Shown: piece after piece, positions 1 to 8,200 of the stretch
How positions within the stretch are numbered: the stretch's first letter is position 1
How the letters are laid out: each line of letters opens with the position of its first letter
Assembly (NCBI RefSeq): GCF_018417595.1
Contig: NZ_CP070982.1
Location: 769,501-833,500, forward strand
Direction: 5' to 3'
DNA: 64,000 nt
Source: Pseudomonas entomophila
GTDB lineage: Bacteria; Pseudomonadota; Gammaproteobacteria; Pseudomonadales; Pseudomonadaceae
Notes under the pieces: generated by a model
What the model saw: the letters and a program-made list of their open reading frames with translations, nothing else
Database searches by the model: none
Told to the model about the DNA's origin: nothing
Program-made: the position numbers and the translations under genes

Positions 1-2
1 TG

Positions 3-1469
3 CAGAGCATGGGCCTGGCGTTCATGGTGCTGCTGCCGATGTTCTACACCGATGTCAGCGATGCCTGGCGGGTCCGTGACCGGCGTTCACGGCTGCTGAT
101 CGACGCCGGTGGGGTGTTCGCCGAGCTGGTGCTGGCGGTGCTGGCGCTGCTGGCCTGGTCGCTGCTACCTGATGGCCCGGCACGCACGGCGGCGTTCATG
201 CTGGCCAGCGCCACCTGGATCACCACGCTGCTGGTCAACCTCAACCCCTTCATGCGCTTCGACGGCTACTTCCTGGTCAGCGACCTGTGGGGCGTCGAGA
301 ACCTGCAGCAGCGCGCCTTCGCCCTGTGCCGCTGGCGCCTGCGCGAAGCGTTGTTCGGCTATGGCGAACCGGCCCCGGAAGCCTGGCCTGCCGTCATGCG
401 CCGCCGCCTGCTGGTGTGGGGTTATGGCGCCTGGCTATGGCGCGCGGTGCTGTTCTTCGGTATCGCCCTGGCGGTGTATCACCTGTTCTTCAAGGTGCTG
501 GGCATCTTCCTGATGCTGGTGGAGCTGGTGTGGTTCATCGGGTTGCCGGTGTGGAAGGAGCTACAGCAGTGGTGGCTGCGCCGTGGCCAGGCGGCGCCGG
601 GCAAGACCTTGCGGGTCGCAGCCGGGCTGGCGCTGCTGCTGGCCGTGCTGGTGGTGCCCTGGCGCGGCGCGGTGGACGTGCCGGCGATGCTCGAGGCGTC
701 CCGCGTCAGTGCCTTGCACGCGCCGGTGGCGGCACGGGTGAAAAGCCTGCTGGTGCGCGAGGGGCAGAGGGTTGGCCAGGGGACTTTGCTGCTGGAGCTG
801 GAGTCGCCCGACCTGGCGTCGCGCCAGTCCATCGTGCGCCGCGAGATCGACATCCTGCAGCTGCTGTTGCGCCGTCAGGCCGGGCGCAGCGAGACGGCGG
901 GTGATGCCGGTGTGCTTGAACAGCAACTGGCCGAAGCCGTGGCCGAATACCGTGGCCTGACGGCCCAGCGTGAACGCCTGCAACTGCGCGCGCCGCGCAA
1001 CGGGGTACTGCGCGACCTGCCGCCGGACCTTGTGCCCGGCCAGTGGGTCAGCCCGGCCCAGACCCTGGGGCGGATTGTCGAGCCGGGCGTGCGCCTGCGG
1101 GGTTACCTGGCCGAGGCCGACCTGTGGCGGGTGGCGGCCGGCAGCGAAGGGCGATTTATCGCCGATGACCCGGCGCGGCCGGCAGTGCCGGTGCGGGTGG
1201 AGCAGGTGGACGCCACCGGGGTGACGGTGCTGGAGCTGGAAGCGTTGGCCTCCGACCGCCATGGGCCGGTGGCCGTGCGGCGTGATGGCCAGCAACGCGC
1301 GGAGCCGGTGCAGGCCCAGTACGGTGTGCGCTTGAGCCCGTTGGCCGAGGTGGCAGATGTGGGCCAGCCGGTGCGTGGGGTGGTGGTGCTCGAGGGTGCC
1401 CGGGAGTCGTTGTTGGGGGCCGCCTGGCGGCGGTTGGCGGCGCTGGGGGTGCGTGAGAGTGGTTTTTAG
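3..1469 (+). CDS. M50-type peptidase / HlyD-like membrane fusion protein, 5' end cut by window
   Basis: The reading frame is open to the window edge, so the N-terminus is missing. The visible part has several hydrophobic segments (roughly residues 37-57, 64-82, 140-170 and 205-222). The motif NLNPFMRFDGYF near residue 80 matches the second site-2-protease (M50) motif, N-x-x-P-x(4)-D-G, whose Asp is a metal ligand. The HExxH half would lie upstream. From about residue 233 the protein turns into a HlyD-type adaptor: a lipoyl-like hairpin (APVAARVKSLLVREG), a helical coiled coil (about 268-325) and a beta-barrel tail. Such M50-HlyD chimeras sit in type I-like export loci. The TolC-family gene at 12688 and the giant exoprotein between them fit this. 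The matching ABC or other inner-membrane component is not in the window and may lie upstream. Whether the peptidase is active cannot be judged. Confidence 0.75.
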   Translation, partial: QSMGLAFMVLLPMFYTDVSDAWRVRDRRSRLLIDAGGVFAELVLAVLALLAWSLLPDGPARTAAFMLASATWITTLLVNLNPFMRFDGYFLVSDLWGVENLQQRAFALCRWRLREALFGYGEPAPEAWPAVMRRRLLVWGYGAWLWRAVLFFGIALAVYHLFFKVLGIFLMLVELVWFIGLPVWKELQQWWLRRGQAAPGKTLRVAAGLALLLAVLVVPWRGAVDVPAMLEASRVSALHAPVAARVKSLLVREGQRVGQGTLLLELESPDLASRQSIVRREIDILQLLLRRQAGRSETAGDAGVLEQQLAEAVAEYRGLTAQRERLQLRAPRNGVLRDLPPDLVPGQWVSPAQTLGRIVEPGVRLRGYLAEADLWRVAAGSEGRFIADDPARPAVPVRVEQVDATGVTVLELEALASDRHGPVAVRRDGQQRAEPVQAQYGVRLSPLAEVADVGQPVRGVVVLEGARESLLGAAWRRLAALGVRESGF

Positions 1470-1481
1470 GGGGGCCGAGCG

Positions 1482-1582
1482 CCGCATCGCGGATGAATCC
1501 GCTCCTACAGGCCAGGCGGTGTTGTCACGCAGGTGTGGCACGTTGCAACCGATTGTAGGAGCGGATTCATCCGCGATGCGCC
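1482..1582. repeat. Inverted pair of REP elements (GCGGATGAATCCGC type)
   Basis: Two copies of a REP-like palindrome with the core GCGGATGAATCCGCTCCTAC face each other (about 1482-1510 and 1554-1582), separated by about 43 bases. The same type occurs as a pair at 48519-48581 and, as a variant, singly at 41558-41581. The pair lies downstream of the M50/HlyD gene and could act as a transcript-end structure. It also marks a break of about 200 bp between that gene and the next one. Confidence 0.85.
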
Positions 1583-1675
1583 GCGCAGGCGGCGCTCGAT
1601 CTCCAGTGCGCTGCAATACACGAGCAAAACCTAGAAGGGCTGTTTTCCAGGACGAACCCACCACAAGGAACACCC

Positions 1676-2476
1676 ATGACCGAAGCCCCGCTACCGCTAT
1701 GTTCCCAGCTCCCCCTGGCAATCGACCTGCCAGCGTTGCTACCGGCCCTGGCCCAGGTCCCCGCCGAAGCCTGGCAGACGCATTTCAACCACAGCTACCA
1801 CGAAGGCGACTGGAGCGGGGTGGCGCTGGTCACCGCCGAGGATGCGCCGCTACCGCTGGCCCCGGGCCAGGGCGCGCCAAAGAACCTGACCTGGTGGCAG
1901 GGCGAAACAGCCTGGCAAACGGTGCTGGCGCCATTCCAGGCCTCGCTGCGCGCCGCCCGCCTGCTGCGCCTGGGCGAAGGCGCCAGGATCCACGAACACC
2001 GCGACCCCGACCTGGGCCGCCCTGGCGGCTGCCTGCGCCTGCACATCCCGCTGCTCAGCCCGCCCGGCGTTGAGTTCCTGGTGGACGGCCTGCAAGTGCC
2101 GATGCGCCCGGGCGAGTGCTGGTTCATCGACCTGTCGCGACCTCATCGCGTCAACAACCCCGGCCCCGGCGAACGCATCCACCTGGTGCTCGACTGCACG
2201 GCCGACCCTTGGCTGCTGGCATTGATCGAGGAAGGTCTGGCGCGCACGCCAACCTTGCAGCCGGGCAGGGCGGAGCAGGCATTCGAACGGTTTTGCCAGC
2301 AACTGGCCGAGTTGCCGGCATTGGCCGCACGCCTGCAGGCATTGGAGGACCCTCGGGCATTCGTCGCCGAAGCCGTGCGATTGGGCGCCGAGCAAGGGCA
2401 GATATTTTCCGACGCAGAGGTCCTGGCCGCCATGCGCCGGGGCAAGCAGGCATGGAGCGATCAATGGCGAGCATGA
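1676..2476 (+). CDS. Aspartyl/asparaginyl beta-hydroxylase-like protein
   Basis: 266 residues, preceded by an AAGGA ribosome site. The central part resembles the Fe(II)/2-oxoglutarate aspartyl/asparaginyl beta-hydroxylase fold: LRLGEGARIHEHRD (about 98-111) supplies the first His-x-Asp-type metal ligands, GGCLRLHIPL follows, then VPMRPGECWFIDLSRPHRVNN (about 142-162) with the distal His, then an Arg-containing strand (GERIHLVLDC) expected to hold 2-oxoglutarate. It has no signal peptide, so it should act in the cytoplasm on a protein or peptide side chain. It overlaps the downstream sulfotransferase-like gene by 13 bases, which suggests coupled translation and a shared role, possibly modification of an exported protein of this cluster. 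The substrate is unknown. Confidence 0.72.
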   Translation: MTEAPLPLCSQLPLAIDLPALLPALAQVPAEAWQTHFNHSYHEGDWSGVALVTAEDAPLPLAPGQGAPKNLTWWQGETAWQTVLAPFQASLRAARLLRLGEGARIHEHRDPDLGRPGGCLRLHIPLLSPPGVEFLVDGLQVPMRPGECWFIDLSRPHRVNNPGPGERIHLVLDCTADPWLLALIEEGLARTPTLQPGRAEQAFERFCQQLAELPALAARLQALEDPRAFVAEAVRLGAEQGQIFSDAEVLAAMRRGKQAWSDQWRA

Positions 2477-3447
2477 ACACCCCGCTGGACTTCCAGGGCT
2501 GGCTGCCCATCCGCCTCTGGCAAGGCGACGCCGGCTGGCGGGTGGACTGGTGCTGGTTTGGCGAGCGGCGCCTGACCCGGCCATTCTTCCGCGACGATGT
2601 CGACCTGGCGCTGCGCCTGCCGTTCAACCAGGCCATGCGCCGCGAAACCGACGTCCAGGCCTTGCTCGACTGGCATGCCCGCAGCCCTGGCCTGAGCCCC
2701 ACGACCTTGGTGTTCCACGCCTCGCGCTGCGGTTCGACCCTGGTCGCCCAACTGCTGGCCAGCCAGGCCCGCAACATCGTGCTGTCCGAGCCCCCGCCGC
2801 TGGACAATTTGCTGCGCGCCGCACGCCAGGACCCGGCCGCAGCGGCCTGGCAAGCCGACGCCTTGCGCGCCCTCTGCTCGGCCTACGGCCAGCGCCGTCG
2901 GGGGGATGAACGGCAACTGCTGATCAAGCTCGATGCCTGGAACATCTTTGACGCGCCACTGCTGACGGCGCTGTATCCCGACGCGCCCCGGGTGTTCCTC
3001 TACCGCGACCCGCTGGAAATCGTCGTCTCGCAACTGCGCCAGGCGGGCATGCACCGGGTACCGGGGCTGCTCGGCGCTACAGGCCTGGACAGCTTGCTGC
3101 CCGCCCCCCAAGCCATGGACACGGTGGAATACACCTGCCGGATGATTGGCGAAATTCTCACGGCTGGCCTAGCGTTGTGCGAACGCCACGGCGCCATCGC
3201 CGTGAACTACAGCGAATTGCCCGACGCCGCCTGGGGACGCCTCGGGCCACTGTTCGGCATCCAGCCCGGCGATGTGGCGGACCTGCGCGCCGTCGCGGCC
3301 TTCGACGCCAAGCAGCCGGCCATGAACTTCAGCGCCGACAGCCAGCGCAAGCGCGAGGAGGCCAGCGACGAATTACGGGTTGCGGTCAGCCGTTGGGCCC
3401 AGGCACCTTACAACGCGTTGGAATCCATACGGTTGCGAAACGTCTAG
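2464..3447 (+). CDS. Sulfotransferase-like protein
   Basis: 327 residues from ATG 2464, chosen because GGAG sits 6 bases upstream; ATGs at 2452 and 2473 are alternatives. The segment FHASRCGSTLVAQLLA (about residues 82-97) matches the 5'-phosphosulfate-binding loop of PAPS-dependent sulfotransferases. Further on, RVFLYRDPLEIVVSQLRQ fits the 3'-phosphate-binding R-D-P-x-x-x-x-x-S region. No signal peptide or membrane segment is seen. The start overlaps the hydroxylase-like gene. A stand-alone adenylylsulfate kinase (14315-14911) in the same neighbourhood could provide PAPS. The acceptor is not known: a secreted protein, a glycan or a small molecule are all possible. Some members of this family are annotated only as P-loop or sulfotransferase-fold proteins. 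Confidence 0.75.
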   Translation: MASMNTPLDFQGWLPIRLWQGDAGWRVDWCWFGERRLTRPFFRDDVDLALRLPFNQAMRRETDVQALLDWHARSPGLSPTTLVFHASRCGSTLVAQLLASQARNIVLSEPPPLDNLLRAARQDPAAAAWQADALRALCSAYGQRRRGDERQLLIKLDAWNIFDAPLLTALYPDAPRVFLYRDPLEIVVSQLRQAGMHRVPGLLGATGLDSLLPAPQAMDTVEYTCRMIGEILTAGLALCERHGAIAVNYSELPDAAWGRLGPLFGIQPGDVADLRAVAAFDAKQPAMNFSADSQRKREEASDELRVAVSRWAQAPYNALESIRLRNV

Positions 3448-3622
3448 GAAATGGCGTCAAACTACCTCGAACGGGTGTTTGAGAAAAAAGTTGAAAAGAC
3501 CCTGTTCGGGTAGTGGCTATTTGCCTTGCTCTTCGGCTACGCTGCTGCAGATTGTGTAGGACAATTCACTTGGATGTGCGCCCCTCACCATGGGGTAACC
3601 TTACGCAGGGAAGCCATACCCG
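3448..3622. other. Intergenic spacer before the GNAT gene
   Basis: These 175 bases separate the sulfotransferase-like gene from the acetyltransferase gene. No convincing terminator or recognisable regulatory palindrome is visible. A promoter for the downstream genes may lie here, but I could not assign one. Confidence 0.3.
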
Positions 3623-4117
3623 ATGTCCATCCCCGAGGTGAACCTCCGTCCCATCGTGGACGCCGACCGGGCGTTCCTGCGCACACTCTATGGCACCACC
3701 CGTGCCGCCGAAATGGCCCTGCTGCCGTGGCCCCAGGCCGCCATCGATGCGTTCCTCGACCAGCAGTTCCAAGCCCAGCACGACTATTACCAAGCCCAGT
3801 TCGCCGGCGCCGACTTCTTCGTCATCGAAGTGGCGGGCGAGCCCGTCGGCCGTGCCTACCTGCACTGGACCGACAGCCACGTGCAGTTCATCGACATGGC
3901 CCTGTTGCCCGCCTGGTGCGGCCGCGGTATCGGCAGCCGGTTGCTCGGCCAGTGGCTGGCGCAAGCCGATGCCGACGGGCTCAGCGCCGGCCTGCACGTC
4001 ACCCCTCACAACCCGGCCTTGCAGCTCTACCAGCGCCTCGGGTTCGAGGTCGTCGGCGAAACCGGCCTCTCCCTGAAAATGCGCCGAGCGGCGCTCACCA
4101 CCGCCATTCGTGCCTGA
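3623..4117 (+). CDS. GNAT-family N-acetyltransferase
   Basis: 164 residues. The acetyl-CoA binding motif A is clear: MALLPAWCGRGIGSRLLG carries the R/Q-x-x-G-x-G/A signature as CGRGIGSRLL (about residues 98-107). It is followed by the C-terminal motif HNPALQLYQRLGFEVVGE (about 134-151), typical of the family. It has no targeting signal and should act in the cytoplasm. It is followed 12 bases later by the DUF6916-like gene, and both precede the tail-collar gene, so a short operon is likely. Similar small genes are often found beside microcystin-dependent/tail-collar proteins; the acceptor is unknown. Confidence 0.85.
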   Translation: MSIPEVNLRPIVDADRAFLRTLYGTTRAAEMALLPWPQAAIDAFLDQQFQAQHDYYQAQFAGADFFVIEVAGEPVGRAYLHWTDSHVQFIDMALLPAWCGRGIGSRLLGQWLAQADADGLSAGLHVTPHNPALQLYQRLGFEVVGETGLSLKMRRAALTTAIRA

Positions 4118-4129
4118 AGGATCAGCTCC

Positions 4130-4438
4130 ATGCATGCCATGCCCACGTTCGACGAACTGCAACAGGCCACCGGCAGCCACTTCCAGCTGTGGGTCAGCGA
4201 CGAGCAGGCGCTCGAGGCGCAATTGCTGGCCGTGACCGAGGGCCAGGCCATGTCGCCACGCCACCAGCGCTATGCGGCGGAGTTCGCCCTGCCGGCCGGT
4301 ACGATGCTGCCGCAGGCGGTGTTCCGTCTGTCGCCACCGGGCGAGGAGGGTTGGCTGCTGATGATGACCCCGGTGGGCCCCGATACCGAGGGGCGGCTGG
4401 TGCTGGAGGCGATTTTTCACGTCGAACGGCCGCTCTGA
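4130..4438 (+). CDS. DUF6916-like small protein
   Basis: 102 residues, soluble, no signal peptide. The pattern (FxxLxxxTGxxFxLxx at the start, a mid region such as FALPAGTMLPQAVFRL, and GWLLMMTPVGPD near the end) resembles the DUF6916 family that accompanies tail-collar proteins. No catalytic motif is visible. It sits 12 bases after the GNAT gene and 75 bases before the collar gene. A chaperone-like or assembly role for the collar protein is conceivable but is inference only. Confidence 0.6.
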   Translation: MHAMPTFDELQQATGSHFQLWVSDEQALEAQLLAVTEGQAMSPRHQRYAAEFALPAGTMLPQAVFRLSPPGEEGWLLMMTPVGPDTEGRLVLEAIFHVERPL

Positions 4439-4513
4439 AGGCGTCTGGCGTGCGTGTCATTTCCCACGGGCCAGGCGGCCCGCCCTTGCAGTGTTGTCAT
4501 AGGAGAGCAGTAG

Positions 4514-5104
4514 ATGAGTGAGCCATTCGTTGGACAGATCACCTTGTTCGCAGGCAACTTCGCCCCTCGGGGCTGGGCCCTGTGCAACGGGCAGATTCTA
4601 GGCATCAACCAGAACGCTGCATTGTTCGCGATCCTGGGCACCACCTACGGAGGTAACGGCCAGAGCACGTTCGCGCTGCCTGACCTGCGTGGCCGTGCCC
4701 CGGTCCATACGGGTCAAGGGACGGGGACGAACAACATCCTGCTGGGCGAGGTGGGAGGGACGACATCGACCACCCTGACGCTGTCGAACATGGTGCCGCA
4801 GACCTTGAACATCCCTGCCGCAACGGTCTCGGTCGCCATCCCGGCCACCACCGGCACCGCCGAACTGGATACGCCTTCGACCGGTGCGGTGCTGGCCAAG
4901 TCGGTCGACACCACAGGCTCTGGGCCTGAGATCAAGATCTACACCGCCACGGCCACCGACACCACGCTCAAGCCATTCAACATCACTGTCCCGGCCAGCA
5001 AGGTGTCGGTCCTGGGGAGCAACCAACCGTTCACCAACCAGAGCCCTTACCTGGGCATCAACTTCATCATCGCGCTCGAAGGGGTCTTCCCGACCCGTAA
5101 CTGA
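4514..5104 (+). CDS. Phage tail-collar domain (microcystin-dependent-like) protein
   Basis: 196 residues with a GGAG-type ribosome site 9 bases upstream. The N-terminal half is a textbook tail-collar domain: ITLFAGNFAPRGWALCNGQ, then ALFAILGTTYGGNGQSTF and ALPDLRGRAPVHTGQG (residues about 9-75). The C-terminal half is Thr/Val-rich and beta-prone, ending in YLGINFIIALEG. There is no signal peptide. In phages this fold trimerises at tail-fibre tips. Chromosomal stand-alone copies like this one are of unclear function. Its place between the modifying-enzyme-like genes and the giant exoprotein suggests it belongs to the same surface or secretion system. Confidence 0.85.
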   Translation: MSEPFVGQITLFAGNFAPRGWALCNGQILGINQNAALFAILGTTYGGNGQSTFALPDLRGRAPVHTGQGTGTNNILLGEVGGTTSTTLTLSNMVPQTLNIPAATVSVAIPATTGTAELDTPSTGAVLAKSVDTTGSGPEIKIYTATATDTTLKPFNITVPASKVSVLGSNQPFTNQSPYLGINFIIALEGVFPTRN

Positions 5105-5130
5105 GGCCGGGCAACCAGCCGGCAGGACTG

Positions 5131-5152
5131 CGGGGCGCACATTGGCGCCCCG
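5131..5152. other. GC-rich hairpin between collar gene and giant exoprotein gene
   Basis: CGGGGCGC at 5131-5138 pairs with GCGCCCCG at 5145-5152 over a 6-base loop. No T-run follows, so it is not a classical terminator. It may limit read-through or protect the 3' end of the collar message. Confidence 0.5.
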
Positions 5153-5242
5153 TCGTCCGTTCAGGATTTATCAACAAGGACAGGCCGTCCTCATTCGCAA
5201 GGATGGCAAGCATAACCAGCCCCAGGGCTGAGCGAGGGCATC

Positions 5243-8200
5243 ATGGCATTCTGGAAACGCGGCAAGGACACCCACACCCACAACGTTTCCACGAGCCGGC
5301 CCAGACTCATCCAGGCCCTGGAGCCGCGCATGATGTTCGACGCCTCGGTGGGCGTGGTCGCCGACCAAGGCGCCCAGGCGGTCGAAGCCGCCGCGGCCGC
5401 CAGCGTGGCCAAGGACACCAGCGCCGCCAGCGACGCGGCCGGCAGCCGCGACAGCGCCACCCACGAAGCGGCCCACGAGGCGGCACCAGCCACCGCGCCA
5501 GTCACGGCGGCCTCGGGCAACCACGAAGTGGTGTTCGTCGACTCCGCCGTCAGCGACTACCAGAAGCTCATCGCCGGCCTGCCCGCCGGGGTCGAGGTGG
5601 TGGTGCTGGAGAACGGCAAGGACGGATTCAAGCAGATCGCCGACTACCTCAACGGCCGCAGCGACGTCACCTCGGTCGACATCATCAGCCACGGCGACAA
5701 GGGTTATGTCTACCTGGCCGGCAACGCCATCTGGGCCAACCAGCTGGCCAGCCATGGCGCGGACCTCGCGCGCATCGGCGCCAGCCTGGCGCCGGGCGGC
5801 GACATCCGTTTCTTCGCCTGCAACACCGGCGCCGGCAGCGACGGCCAGCTGTTCGTCAACGAAGTGGCGCGGCTCAGCGGTGCCGATGTGGGTGCCTCGT
5901 CCGATTCCACCGGCAACCGCGCCGGCGAGGACTGGGCGCTGGAGACCGTCTCCGGCGTGGTGGCCAGCGGCGTGGGCGTGCAGCGCGGCGACCTGTCGGG
6001 GTTCAGCACCTCGCTGGCGACCATCACCGTCACCAGCAAGAACGCTTCGCTCATCGCCGATGGCGATGGCGGGGTGACCCTGGCCGAAGCCATCCAGGCC
6101 GCGAACACCGACACCTCGGTGGACGGCTCCGCCGCAGGCAGCGGCAATGACATCATCGTGTTCCACCAGAACCTGAAGGGCGAGACCATCCGCTGGACGT
6201 CGGCCACGGCGCTGGCCGTGACCAGCAACATCACCATCAACGGCGATGTCGACGGCGATGGCAAAGGCGACATCATCTTGAGCGGCGACGCCAACGACAA
6301 CGGCGTCCGCGATGTCCTCGAAGCCTCGGGCCTGCAAAGCAACGGCGGTGGCGTGCTGACCGTGCGCAACCTGGATTTCCGCCATTTCTCCAGCAACATC
6401 GCCGGCGGCGCGATCCGTGCCGCCGGCGGTTCGATCACCGTCGAGGACTCCAACTTCGAAAGCAACGCCGGCACGGTGATCAACTCGGCGACCACGGCGG
6501 GCTCCACGGTGGTGGTGCGCAACACCACGATCCACGACAACAGCGCCAGCATCGTCGGCGGCACCGCCATGTCGACCCTGGTGCGCCTGGGCGGCGCCAA
6601 CAACCATGTGCTGGAAAACGTCGCCATCTACAACAACACCGGCACCTACGGCGCCACCGGCACGGTGGCGGCCGGCTCGATCATCGTGCTCAGCAACAGC
6701 GGCGGCACGGTGCGCATCACCAACAGCACCGTGGCCAACAACGTGTTCCTCAACACCAGCACCGGCAGCATCACCTCGGGCGGCCTCGGTTGGGCCAGCG
6801 GCCAGGCCGGCACGGTGACGGTGCAGAACAGCATCTTCACCGGCAACACCGTGAACGGCACCCAGCTCGATGCGGCCACCAATGGCGGCGTCGGCGGCGG
6901 CTACACCAGCACCACCAACCTGATCGGCGCCTCGGTCAACTTCGTCAACACCGCCACCGGCGACTACCGCCTGGCCAGCACCGCCAGCAACGCCATCGAC
7001 CAGGGCACCCTCGCCGGCGCGCCGCTCACCGACCTGCGCGGCTTCGACCGGCCCCGTGGCGCGGGTGTCGACATCGGCGCCTACGAGGTGCTGTACTCGG
7101 CGCCCCCGGTGGTCGACCTGGACACCGGCAGCGGCGGCAACGACAGCACGGTCAACTTCACCGGCAGCCCGGTGGCCATCGTGCCGAACATCAGCCTCAC
7201 CCAGACCGACGGCGACACCCAGGTCAGCGGCGCGACCCTCACCCTCGGTGGCGTGCTCGACGGCGGCAACGAAACCCTGTCGCTCAGCGCCGGGCAGATC
7301 GCCACGGCGGCCAGCTACGGCATCACCATCAGCGGCTCCGGCACCACGGTGCTGTCGCTCAGTGGCGTGGCCACACTGGCCCAGTACCGCTCGATCCTTG
7401 CCGTGGTGGCCTACGGCAACAGCACCGGGGCCTACACCAGCGGCACCCGCAGCGTGACGGTCAGCGTCAACGACGACATGGGCAGCACCACCCGCACCGC
7501 TTCGGTGGTGGTCCAGCCGGCCAATGCCGCGCCGGTGATCGCCAACCTCAACGGCGACAGCCAGACCTTCAGCCAAGGCGCTGGCGCCGTGCTGCTCGAC
7601 AGCGGCAGCAATGCCACGGTCACCGACAGCGACTCGGCCGACTTCGCCGGCGGCAACCTGACCGTGGCGGTCAGCGCCAACGGCGTCGCCAGCGAAGATG
7701 TGCTGGGCATCCGCCACCAGGGCAATGGCGCCGGGCAGATCGGCGTCAGTGGCAACACGGTGAGCTACGGCGGCGTGGCCATCGGCACCTACACCGGGGG
7801 CACGGGCGGCGCCAACCTGGTGCTGACGTTCAACAGCAGCGCCACGGCCGCGGCGGTCCAGGCCGTGGTGCGCAACCTCACCTACGACAACAGCAATGCT
7901 GCCAACAGCATCGGCCAGGCCACCCGCACCCTGTCGGTCACGGTCAACGATGGCGACGGCGGCACCTCGAGCGCGGCGTCGGTGTCGGTGGCCATCCACG
8001 AAACCGTCCCGCCCACCGCCACCATCACCCTCAGCGACACGGCCCTGAAAGTGGGCGAGACCGCGACGGTGACCATCACTTTCAGCGAGGTGGTGAGCGG
8101 CTTCACCAACGCCGACCTGACCGTGGCCAACGGCACCCTGAGCGCGGTATCCAGCGCTGATGGCGGCAAGACCTGGACCGCCCTCTTCACCCCGACCAAC

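Noticed and set aside
5171..7999. 942-codon open frame antisense to the giant exoprotein
   Set aside because: Low-complexity Ala/Val/Gly/His composition produced by the high-GC coding strand; no ribosome site or family resemblance.
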